A stretch of 64,000 bases of DNA from Erodium maritimum (taxonomy: Eukaryota; Streptophyta; Magnoliopsida; Geraniales; Geraniaceae). The notes beneath the pieces are model-generated. The model saw only the letters and a program-made list of their open reading frames with translations, did not search any database and was not told where the DNA came from. Made by a program: the position numbers and the translations under genes. The stretch spans positions 54,854,039-54,918,038 of the forward strand of contig OY997593.1 in the NCBI GenBank assembly GCA_963921825.1, in the 5' to 3' direction. Positions 11,501 to 21,242 of the stretch are shown here, in pieces (positions within the stretch are counted from its first letter, which is position 1; each line of letters begins with the position of its first letter).

Positions 11501-13224
11501 ACTCGCAGGAATCTTAAGACCTTGCTCTCAAATATCAGGTCATGATTCAGAACGGAGGAGAGAGGAAGCACTCTGCAAATTATGTTACACAGCAATGAGT
11601 TCTAAGCATTAACAACTCATGTTACTCACCCACCATTCATTAAGTATTTGATTCCCAGAAAATGAAAATAGCATTAACATGAACAATCCAAGGCAAGTAA
11701 TATATCAAGCAACAACTTGATAAGACAATCAATCAACTTCAGTAGCGCATTGACTAGTTTAAAGCTAGAATAAAAGGAATGGGGGAAACCTCAAGAATCT
11801 GGCGCCATTCCTTTCCTAATAACTGCAACAGAAATGAAAAGGCGATTAGAAGAAAATTTGAAGGAAAGATAACATCTGCTGAACATGTTGGATACACAAG
11901 TCAAAAGGTCAAGAAATTTTGAAGGAAAGATGACATCAACATAATAATTCATCTTTCATAGACAAACTAACCTTATGCAGCACAATGTCAAAAGGACCTT
12001 GCTCTGAAAGAGGCCTATTTTGGTCAATTGCCACAAATAAGATCCCTTTATTCCTGCACCACAAGTGCATTCATCAATCAGCAACTTACTTGAATGTGAC
12101 CGTCCCTCATCCCGTATAAAAGTATACAGACTCAATGAGTGGCTAAAAGCTAATGATCCACTAAGCAACAACTAGCTACAGAACAAATGACAGACATAGA
12201 GATGTAGGAAGTGTGAGTAATATGCATGTAACAAATTACTAAAACTGCTTTCACCATTAAGTATGTTCATACACACAAAGTATCTGCATAGGGGACCTAG
12301 AAGATAACTCTACTCTCAATTAATGACAACAATTATAAATCGGAAATTGACACTTTTATATCACAGAAACATATGGGTACTTGCATGGTTGTTACAGTAC
12401 TGACAGATAAAAGAATGATTGTTGAAGACACACTTAACAAGCTTAATTATAAATCTGAACCCATAGTGTCACATATATGGAAAGTGTAGAAGCATAATCA
12501 GGTGGATTGAAAACTCCAACAAGCTACAACCAAGTAATATCATAGCAAAAAAATATATCATAAAAAGTCCAAAGAAACACAGTAATGAAATTCAAAGATA
12601 TGGAAATTATTAACAATTGCAAACCATATGACTTCTTAGGGACTAGAATGTCATTAGTTAGATTCCACTATTTTCTTATGTCAACACTTCATTTTCTCTG
12701 ACAAGGAAATGAACACGATAACTATGGTTGTATATTCCAACTTGCAAAGATTCTACAGATAAAATAAATATTAAAATGAAAAAAATCAAATCATTCAGAT
12801 ACTAAACTTGTCTACCAAATCAACAGATTCCAAATTCACATCCCAAGCTCAAGGATTATATGGAAAACAAATCTCGGAGTTAAACACATACAATACATTT
12901 GCTTCAACAGAAACATGATCAAGCGCCATTTACGTCCAATTATCCTCCATTTTTATATGAGATTGACAAAAGAAGCTAACGGAATGTAATTCTGATTATT
13001 GATCATGTTGTCAAAATTTACCTGGCCAAACCTTCGAGCTTTGGCTGCAAAAAGCTCTTAGTTTTCTTGGAGGTAAGAGCGTAACCAACCACAACGGCTC
13101 TCTTCGATGGAGGAAACCCTACCCCTACCTGAACCTTCCGGAGCTGTTGAGGTTGCGACATTTCCTGCTCTTCCTTCTCCTCATCCACCTGGCTTTCGAA
13201 CGGAATCTCCATATCTAACCTCAT
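8516..13224 (-). CDS. ITPK3: Inositol-tetrakisphosphate 1-kinase, ITPK3-like (10 exons)
   Basis: Encodes an ATP-grasp inositol (1,3,4)-trisphosphate 5/6-kinase / inositol-tetrakisphosphate 1-kinase, a cytosolic enzyme of inositol polyphosphate and phytate metabolism. Coding exons read by eye (minus, high to low): 13224-13022, 12053-11972, 11822-11790, 10246-10126, 10035-9943, 9793-9674, 9592-9416, 9191-9136, 9042-8958, 8577-8516. All junctions are GT-AG and the phases agree, giving 343 residues. Landmarks in order: [129 protein letters not shown]. The last includes the metal-binding DINYFPG segment of the family. The set fits ITPK3 rather than ITPK1 or ITPK2. The C-terminus stops at TDFLLSLV, shorter than the Arabidopsis protein as I recall it. 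The first ATG was chosen by frame; the acidic N-terminus is poorly conserved. Introns between exons 1-2 and 3-4 are long (0.97 and 1.5 kb). Confidence 0.92.
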
Positions 13225-13465
13225 CTTGTGAAATTTCCTTCAAACAGGACCTGAATTGTCAAATCCTTCTTCCAGAAACACGGCCCCCAAAACAAAACGA
13301 AACCGACGATCAGGTTCTACAATTGAAGAATTGTTTAAATTTGAACGGAGGATTTTCTAGTCCAGATTCAAAGAAAGGAAGAGAAGGGGAAAAATCGGTT
13401 TTGCGCAATGGAAATGAGAGGAGGAAAAAAGAGAAAGGAGCGTATGAAAGCTTGTGGTGGAGAGG

Positions 13466-13473
13466 TATATATA
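13466..13473 (-). promoter_or_regulatory. TATA box of the ITPK3-like gene
   Basis: On the minus strand the sequence reads tatatata in a CT-rich setting, about 240 bp upstream of the start codon at 13224. It would place transcription start near 13435-13440 and leave a leader of about 210 nt. This is prediction from sequence only. Confidence 0.55.
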
Positions 13474-13599
13474 GGAGGAGAAGGTTGGGGATTGGTGGCC
13501 TGGTTTTGCTTAGCTGGCACGAGAGAGAAGCGTTATGGTTGTGTTTGTATTTACGGTGCTGATTCTGGAAGAGCGACACGTAACGCTCACTGCAGATCC

Positions 13600-14590
13600 A
13601 TACAGGTGTCCAAGTATTATTGTGATCGGATTAACATCGTATTAAAATATAAACAAAATCTGATGTGGCTGGTTGTCATGGATATGGGTTCTTCAACTTG
13701 AACACTATTTCCTGACAGAAGCTTCAAAATCTAATTGTTTGTTGTTTTTGGTGACGATTCTTCTTTGTTTTTTCCAGATCCACTGTTTCCCGCGATAGGT
13801 TTGCCTCTTTCTTTTTAGCATTTATGGTGTGTTCATCATTATTGGATTATCGTCGACAAATCTCTTGATTTTGGGTCGATTTGATCTTCTTTTATCTTTT
13901 TTACAGGACTTAGCGGCGGTGCTACTATGAAACTGTTCTCCGGTGAGTTGTGGAGGCCAGAGGTGTTGGTGAGGGACCATATGGGAGCTAATCTATCATG
14001 TGGTTTGGGAAGGAGCGGCATCAACTAAACAGAGACCGGGAACGCCAGACTTCTGATGATCGTGGGATGCCGATGAGGAGCAGCGACTCGGTCGTTGATC
14101 CAACTCCTCCTTCTCACAGAGACCTCCTCGAATACTTTCAGGTTGAGCCACGAGAAGAGCACGAAGCGCGTAATCATACAGATAGGGTAAGATCCCCTAA
14201 GTTTACACCTAGGATAGTCATTGTTTGTATGTCTTTATTATGTGTTTCACTGCATCATTTCAAAGCCGCGATACAAAGCGGCGTTATTTGTTTCAGGGTT
14301 AACGTCTCGGATCTTACGAGATCTGAGATTATGCTTAACCCTTCTTTATGTCTTTCATTATGCTATTCGTAATAAAGATGAACTCCCATCATGCTAAACA
14401 AAACTTTAACACTATTTTCTTTTAGGGAAAAAAAGATCTATTATTTTTTCAATTGTAAAATCAAATAAGGGTGTTTGGGAGGGCAATCCCGGACCCCACA
14501 GAAATAGGCGTTAAACAAGTTTTTTTGACTAGTCAATGAGAAGATTTGTTCGCTGATCTTTTCATAAACACGAGTTTGACATCCTCGATT
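13600..14590. other. Intergenic sequence with a weak open frame
   Basis: Upstream flank of the ITPK3-like gene. A plus-strand frame at 13998-14372 encodes a charged, Arg/Asp/Glu-rich stretch (SHRDLLEYFQVEPREEHEAR) and would stop being coding at a gtaaga donor-like word near 14188. Two tttt..cag acceptor-like words lie near 13780 and 13909. These could be the start of a decayed or small gene, but I recognise no domain and find no downstream exon. Confidence 0.3.
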
Positions 14591-14597
14591 GTAGATA

Positions 14598-15140
14598 CAC
14601 TACTGCTGAAACGTAGTTGGCAGGCGGATTACATCCGTTGCGTAGGTAAGCATATCCGTCGACAAGGAAATAAACTGACGGATCTATCCGTCGGCTAAGT
14701 CTCGTCGGTGTAGATTATGGGAGACAGACTGACGCATCCGTCAGAAGGGTGAACAGCCTTAGCCACGGATCTAATCCGTTGGTGAACTATGAAACCCTAG
14801 CCACGGATACAATCAGTTGGTAAAGTGAAAAACCTTAGCCATGGATACTATCCGTTGGTAAAGTGAACAGCCTTGACCACGGATCCGACCCGTTGGTAAA
14901 GTGAACAGCCTTAGCCACAGATCCAATCCGTTGGTATAGTGAAAAACCTTAACCATAGATGGTATCCGTGGCTGAAGTCTTCAACCTTAGTCATAGATGG
15001 TATATGTGGCTAAGGTTGTAAACTTTACCAACAAATCTTATTGGTGGGTAAGGCTATAAAACTTTACCAACGGATATCATCCGTTGGTAAAGTTGTTCAC
15101 TTTACAAACGTATATAACTTATGGTATCCGTCGGCCAATA
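14598..15140. repeat. CACTA subterminal repeat array
   Basis: About ten degenerate units built on gccacggatccaatccgttggtaaagtgaa occur every 45-55 bp, in both orientations (agccacggat ... atccgttggt and its inverse). Each unit contains the inverted pair ggatN(2-6)atcc. Such arrays are binding sites for the TNPA-like transposon protein in the En/Spm system. The first half of the array is in one orientation and the units beyond about 15000 are mainly in the other. Confidence 0.75.
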
Positions 15141-15494
15141 TACGACAAGAACAAAAAAAAATGTTTTGCATATGCTGCACCAAAACATGCATTATACCCT
15201 ATGCTGGGTATGTACTTGTGCAAACCTGTATAATAGAATCCAAATTCTGCAGACGTAAAAAAAATTATTCGAACACACAAATATTTGTTCTACAAACGTA
15301 TTAAGTCAAATAAAGTGTTTACACAAACAGATTAAATATTTTTATAAAACAAATAATGTTTTGGTGAATATGTAAATAATGTTTTGGTGAAAATGTTACT
15401 ACTGGGGGCTTGTAGCGGTGGAATTGAAGACAATTGTGTTGAAGCTGGTGGAACTAAAGACAGTTGTGCTGAAGCCGGTACTGAAGATGGGGTC

Positions 15495-17085
15495 ACTGTG
15501 GAAGGGAAGCAACTTGTTGTGACGTAACCATTGCGAACATTTGTTGAAGCCTTGCCTCCATCTCTTTGCACTGCTCGTCCATCATTTTGCGGTGCTCGTC
15601 CATCATTTTGCGGTACTCGTCCATCATCAATCTGCACTGCTCGTCCAATCGTTGCGCGAACACGGCCTCCTACACAACAATACGAGACCTCAACTCTTCT
15701 AACTCCTCATAGGAGCTTCCAGACCTCGCACTAGAGCATTGACCGTCGTGCTTATCCCTCATAGTTGGGATGATCACCTCCTTCCCGAGACCGAGTTGGA
15801 ATCTACCCTTCTGAGGCTTCTTTGAGATTTGCTGGATGAGAGGTAGCTCTTCCTCCACATTCAACGGATTGAGGATAGTAGGGGATGAATTCTCGCACTT
15901 GGTCAGCAGTGACTCCGTCAACTTCTCACGGGCCGCTTCCATAATTAACTTGGCTTCTTCCTAATGGAGACAGTAGGAAGTTTGAATGAGACTCGACGAA
16001 AATTCATTTTATTAACCTATAAGTTTATTCACAAAACTACAAATACTTATGTTACCTAAGGAAAGAAATTTACCACTCGTTTTTTGTTGTGCTCGTTCTT
16101 GTCATTTTCCTTAGTATAAGCCTCTATGTATGCGTCGCATCGTGGAAGCATGGATTTTCGTACAAGACAAAGTTTGGCCCGGTCCTTGAATGTCATACTA
16201 CCCTCGTGGTGAGCGTGGACATTCTTTTTCCGATTTGGGGACCCACATTCGCTCAATTTCTACAATTTTTGTGACAAGTGTTAGTTAGCATAACAAACAT
16301 GTCAAAAAATAACAATGTGGAATGCATATGACATTTCTTACCTTGAAATCTTCTGATTTGAAGTGTTTGCACAACTAGTGGAACTGGTCCTCACACTGTT
16401 CGAACTTGAGCCGCGTGGGCACTTCTTAATCCGGGTGCTTCTTCTTCCATTTTACATTCCACTTGTGTATGTCATGCTTCCACTCTCTAAAACGGCCTCT
16501 GGTCGTTGTCATGATAAACTCTAGAAGCTCACTGTGGTGTTCCCCGCGGGTGAACTTAAACATACACTGCTTAAAGGAAACTAATTAGTTATTAACTACG
16601 CAGCCTAAATAAAAATCGTAATGAGGAGAAAAAGGTAATAATATACTTACGCTTACCTGGTAAAACGAAAACTCCTGATCCTCTTCATCTAAACTGTCAA
16701 ATTTTGGCTGGTTCATTGGCATGTATGTACGAATGTGGCGCCAATAACCCGCACGACATCCTTGTGCTCCAGAGTGCCAGTTATTTCCTTCATGTCATGG
16801 CCCATTTTAAATTTCCCTCCCTCCGTCATCTTTTTAAGTCGACGTTGGAGGTTTTTATTCGTCACCGGTCCTCTTCTGCCGGTCTTCGCCTTCTTTCGAG
16901 TATGCGACGCCTCTCCCTCCAACATTTCAACCACATCTTCATCGTCTACCACATGCTTAGGACAACGGATGTTGGGGGCAGGCAGACGGTTGATTGTTGT
17001 GGAGGCTGCCTCATCAATGCTACTCGCAAGGTCCCGGCGGTCTCGTAACTGTCGATTGGGTGGTGTGCAAGTGGTAGTAGATTGA
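15495..17085 (-). pseudogene. En/Spm (CACTA) Transposase_24-type protein, decayed
   Basis: Several minus-strand blocks line up as one decayed gene. Near 16713-17085: RPLPAPNIRCPKH-like low-complexity sequence leading to TRKKAKTGRRGPVTNKNLQR. Near 16370-16575: FTRGEHHSELLEFIMTTTRG then FREWKHDIHKWNVKWKKKHP. At 16056-16256: SECGSPNRKKNVHAHHEGSM followed by TFKDRAKLCLVRKSMLPRCD. At 15670-15942: EAAREKLTESLLTKCENSSP. Finally, about 15495-15665, a coiled coil with a repeated MMDEYRKMMDEHRKMMDEQ heptad-like motif. The order and the terminal coiled coil are typical of plant CACTA ORF-B/TNP proteins. In-frame stops lie at the KKHPD junction and just before the coiled coil, so it is broken. Confidence 0.65.
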
Positions 17086-17660
17086 TCCCGGCTTGCCTTA
17101 CGACTCCGCAAAGCATGGATCGTGGCTGGGCAACGCCGGTGTCGCTGAAAGAACCTCCGTCTTCTCCTACTGTGGATGACCTGGATCTACAGACTTCGCT
17201 GGCGGCTCTCCAGGATGGCGTATCCTCATGCTCCATCGAACCAAGGCTCTCACCGCCGTTTGAGGGAGATCCGACAATGCCTTAGTCCCAAGGCTCTCAC
17301 AGTCGTTTGAGGGAGATCCGACAGCAGCGCCTCCCGAGGAGCAACTCTAGTCGAGTCCATCATTGGTGCCTTCCCTTTCGCAGGGTCCCGGTAAAGCGGT
17401 GGACAGAAGACAAGCGATGGAGGGCCAAGGACGATTGATGGAGAGGCCGCAGCAACCTTGGGCGTGGAAGTCGGAGGCGGCGGCTTTGCTGAAATCACCG
17501 TGGGTAGCGGCGAGGTGCGTGGAATTAAAGCCTCCGCCCTAGGGGTCACCAGCCTAGGTTTCACCGGTCGCTCTCGACGCGGTTTTTCGGTGGCAATGGG
17601 TGAGAAGCCCCAAAAACGAAGGGGATCACAGCCAAGGGCGAGGCGATCGAATAAATAGGG
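17085..17660. pseudogene. LINE ORF1 N-terminal fragment with an internal inversion
   Basis: The minus-strand part (17250-17564, with RDPAKGKAPMMDSTRV and LLSDLPQTTVRALGL) matches the ORF1 N-terminus at 52.4-52.8 kb (RRDPAKGKAPMVELL, LLPDLPQPTAKALCL). The next piece of the same ORF1 (CLTIPQGM ... DDLDLQAPLASLQDGVSSCSI at 52 kb) is here on the plus strand (17085-17234: CLTTPQSM ... DDLDLQTSLAALQDGVSSCS). One segment is therefore inverted. A 38-bp piece is duplicated at the inversion joint (about 17240-17277 and 17288-17325). Confidence 0.65.
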
Positions 17661-17754
17661 GTCGTCGACATGGAGGGGGTTGCAGGTGAAGGATTATTGG
17701 GTGCCAAAAACGTAGCAGAATTAATAAAAGCCCTAGAAAATCCTTAAGATCCAT

Positions 17755-18813
17755 GTAATTCAGAATAAACCGACATACAAAAAATAACGATATTACCTCT
17801 TGTAGTTTCGAGCCTGGTTCGAGACAGGAACCAAAAACACCTTGAAAGTTTGAATTCAAAATAATAACTATTTGAATTTCTGAAATTCAGAAGATATTAT
17901 TTGAATTATAAAACAAAAGTAAATAAATATAATATGTATATGTTTTATTCCAAAGTTTAAATCTGAAATAAATACTTATATATATACATTTATTTCATTT
18001 TGTCTTCTTCATATAATTAATTAATATAATTTCATTATATTAGTAATTAGAAAACGAGTAATGAATAAATTTATATTATATCAAATATAATATAATTATA
18101 TTCACTTAATTGGCTTCTATAGTCCAACTCGATTTTGGGCTTGTTGTTGTGTGTGACCCTGTAGGCTCATACAACGTTGATAGTGAACCCGAAATCTCTG
18201 TTTCGTCCATATGTCATAATTAGCCTCTAGCAAGGCATTATGGCTTCCCAAGGTTGTATGAAGATCGTCAATCCGATTTAACCTTTTACCGTTAATATCT
18301 TATTCCCTTTGTCATCGATATCTCGATCGAATATAAGGCATAGGATCGTCATCCTTATTTTATTCGATCGTTAGTTTCTTGATCCTAAGCAGACTGCAAG
18401 TGATAACTCATTATCGATTCGCATGGCCATGCATTTCTACAGTCTCACTTATCAAGGTGCCCAAACGATATCTCTCATATTTACATGAGTGACAAGTCCC
18501 TTATCAGTCGCTCACATTCCTCACATAGACAATTATGTATTCAACAACATTCTTTATTGTTGCCCGGTTAAGGACAACGTTGAACTGCGTCAAGACACAT
18601 AACTACCTATGTATAAATCCATGACGACTATAAGGTCAAAGGACTTAAGTCATATTACGGTACTGAGAAATACTCATGACAGTTCCTATTTTGTATTCTC
18701 ACAGTGGGTCATTCAATACCATTTCCCTATATGGCATCTATGATTTGACTTCATATCCAATATGAATGATTAGTAAAACGTGATCATCTTCCAACATCAT
18801 ACTAGTCTTAGTA
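17755..18813. other. Non-coding repeat-like sequence that hosts the gypsy element (left part)
   Basis: AT-rich sequence without coding potential. It continues on the far side of the gypsy element at 35702-35901: rejoining 18808 to 35697 restores a single uninterrupted sequence with one copy of tagta. The right edge reads ctaaca followed by ataggtatcag, which could be the end of a Copia-type LTR followed by a degenerate primer binding site. I could not define the left edge or a target duplication, so the LTR reading is tentative. Confidence 0.35.
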
Positions 18814-21227
18814 TGTAAGAACCGCCCCCGGTCGATCCCGGTCGAACCGGTGATTTCTGGCGAAAGTTGACTTTCGGCCAGAAAAGTCAACTGATGACTC
18901 CGGGAGTCATTCGGGACCTTTCCGAGACCCAAAAAGCTTAGTCGTCGTTACGGTTAGCTTAATTGGGTCGTTTCCTTTCAAATGACTAATTTTACGAAAA
19001 AGTCAATTTCGGGTCAACGGAGCCAAATTCGGAACTTTATCGAATTTAATACAAGTGTGCTGGAAAATACTATGGTTCAAGGTAGAACCACATGGACATG
19101 TGTCCATGGTGGCTTGGAGGAGAAGAAATGGGTCTCTAATGACCCATTACCCTCACATATGCCAAAAGAGAAGAAATGGAACTTGAGGGTATTTTGGTCC
19201 ATCCAATTTTAGGTTAAAGGGACCGTTTGGAAGAGCATTTCAGCTCACTCTTTTGTGTTGGACGAATAATATAGACAGAGGGAGAGGAGTTGAAGACACC
19301 ATTGCTTGGAGAAGAAGATAGTAAAGAAAGGAAGTAACCTTGAGGGTTTTTCTTCACCAAATCTCTCCAAAACACCTCTATCTTCATCCTCTCTTCATCC
19401 CCAAGGTAAGTAAGCTCTAACAATCTACTTTCAATCAATTTGGGGTTATGGGTTTCCATTGAAATTGCATGAACTTGTTGGGTTTTGAGTTAGTTGTTGT
19501 TAGATGATTGTTTAGTGAAGAGAAGTAGAAGTTTTTAGGTAGAAATCTTGTGGGTTTTGATGATACCCATTATGGGTATTGAAGTTTGGGGTTTTTTGTG
19601 ACTGATTTCGGAGTTTTATGAGGTAAGAAATGGAGTTTTTGAAGTAGATTTTCGTGGAAACGAAGTTGGGGAAGAAGAAGTTGGGTCTGCCCAGATTTGG
19701 CACGAGAAGGGCCTCTGAGCGGCATGGAGAGGGTCCCTGATCGGCCCTCTGAGCAGCACGGTCCGGGCTTGGTGCCGGCCTCTGATGGGCACGGTCTGGG
19801 TCCTAGACCGGCCCTCTGAGTGGCACGGTCCGGGCCTCTGGCCGGCCCTCTAGGGGCACGGTCCAGGTCCCAGACCGGCCCTTTGAGGGGCACGGTCCGG
19901 CCTGCTACCGGGGCTGTGGGCCGTTCGAAACGGGCCTTGTCCGGCCCAATTTTCCTTTGGCCCAAGTTTTTAATGGTTAGGGGTAATTTAGGTATTTCTC
20001 ATTAAAACCGCTTGATTGTTTATTAATTCTAGTATTAATTTATGATCCTAGACGTCGTTCTCGAGCTCGGAGGAGGAGACTACTAGGAGTTCTCATTGAC
20101 TAAGCGTTCGAAAAGCACTTGAGGTAGGGAAGAATATTAATTACCGCTTTTAATTAAAGAATGTTAATAGTATGCATATAGGACGTAATAACCGGTAAAG
20201 TCTTAGCTTGCATATAGGATGTGATTAACTAGAATAACCGCTTTCAATTATGGGAATTGTCGTGCTGTAGAATCACATGTGGCCATGTCGGGCCTTAGGA
20301 CTGTGTGTTGGTTGTGTTTGATTGTGGTTAATGGTCCTTAAATGTCGATGTATAGTATATTCTTTGTTTACTTTAGGAATCATGGTATGCTATATGAATG
20401 TGATGAATGTGATATAAATGGTGATCTCGAGTTATGATTGGGTGAATGAATGTGTTGTATGTGATACGAATTGTTGTCTTGTGATATGATCGGGTGAATG
20501 ATAGACCGATGTGGTGTGCTTGGTAAGTGTGTTGGTAAGTTTTGATGGTATGATAAGTTCGGTGTACATGTTTGGTATGGTGTTGTGTGGTGTGACTTCA
20601 CCCTGATGCTGGATTCCGGGAAGATATCTAGACCGAGGCCGTGTTCCGGTACGATATGTTGAGCTGTGTGTGTGGATCGGGGTATCATAATTACTTGTCT
20701 TATGTTCGGGTGATGTCGCTTTGAGTGGTGTTCGTAGGAGTTATAGCAATATAATGTCCAGTGGTTGTGTATGTTCCTTTAACTTGGTTCTATTATCGAT
20801 GAAGTTGTGTTTCTGTTATGTTGTCATTTATTAGTAAGTGTATCTATTTTAGTAATTGTGGTGACGGAGCGGGAGTCCATTCCCTTTACTACTTTTTTCC
20901 TACTGAGCGAAAGCTCACCCCCTCTGTTTTTACTGTTTTACAGGTTTCGATCATGAGTCGGTTTAGAGGATGTCTCAGAGCTCGGGAGCTCATCGAGAGT
21001 CCGAGGATTTATCTTTTAGTGGAGACGTACTTCTCTTTTATGTACTAAACAGTGTCCCTTTTTATCTATACTTTGAGCGTTGACTCGCGACATCAGATTT
21101 TATTGTGGAACTAAATTTCAGAGTTTTATCTCGTTTAACTTACTTTTACTTATAATTTTTTTTATTGTTTTTACTTTACTTTAGTTCAGGTCTCGAGTCC
21201 GACCAAAACCGGATTTGGGGCGTGACA
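18814..21227 (+). repeat. 5' LTR of the gypsy element (2,414 bp)
   Basis: Begins TGTAAGAACC and ends GGGGCGTGACA. It is colinear with the 3' LTR, with mostly transition differences in the first 150 bp (about ten by eye). It is 428 bp shorter, because it has one copy of a 62-71-bp unit that is present seven times in the 3' LTR. It contains a GC-rich array of ggccctctgagnggcacggt units at about 19700-19905, a U3 module with paired tgcatatagg words (20170-20220) and a conserved hairpin at 20904. Confidence 0.92.
20904..20943 (+). promoter_or_regulatory. Conserved LTR hairpin plus 3'-splice-like site
   Basis: TGAGC-GAAA-GCTCA at 20904-20917 forms a 5-bp stem with a GNRA-type loop. It is followed by CCCC, a pyrimidine-rich run and TTTTACAG ending at 20943. 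The same arrangement is found in every other LTR of this window (23600-23639, 27118-27154, 35374-35413, 37313-37348, 55747-55785). Function unknown. Confidence 0.6.
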
Positions 21228-21230
21228 ATT

Positions 21231-21242
21231 TGGTATCAGAGC
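21231..21242 (+). other. Primer binding site (initiator tRNA-Met type)
   Basis: TGGTATCAGAGC starts 3 nt after the end of the 5' LTR. This is the usual complement of the 3' end of plant initiator methionine tRNA and sets the element's plus-strand polarity. Confidence 0.9.

Larger units (their letters stand above)
14598..17085 (-). mobile_element. CACTA (En/Spm) transposon, one end and part of the gene
   Basis: The left boundary is the terminal motif cactactgctgaaacg at 14598. It is followed by a block of subterminal repeats and then by minus-strand sequence encoding a plant En/Spm-type protein with a Transposase_24-like region. This is the expected order for the 3' half of such an element. 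I did not find the opposite terminus; the sequence changes to LINE ORF1 near 17085, so the element is truncated or interrupted. Confidence 0.7.

Noticed and set aside
13998..14372. New gene upstream of ITPK3
   Set aside because: The frame is charged and low in complexity, has no recognisable domain or downstream exon, and could be chance. It is noted only as an open frame in intergenic sequence.
17755..18813. Definite Copia LTR with primer binding site at 35902
   Set aside because: The ctaaca end and ggtatcag word are suggestive, but no left boundary, target duplication or internal coding sequence was found, so it is kept only as a tentative repeat.
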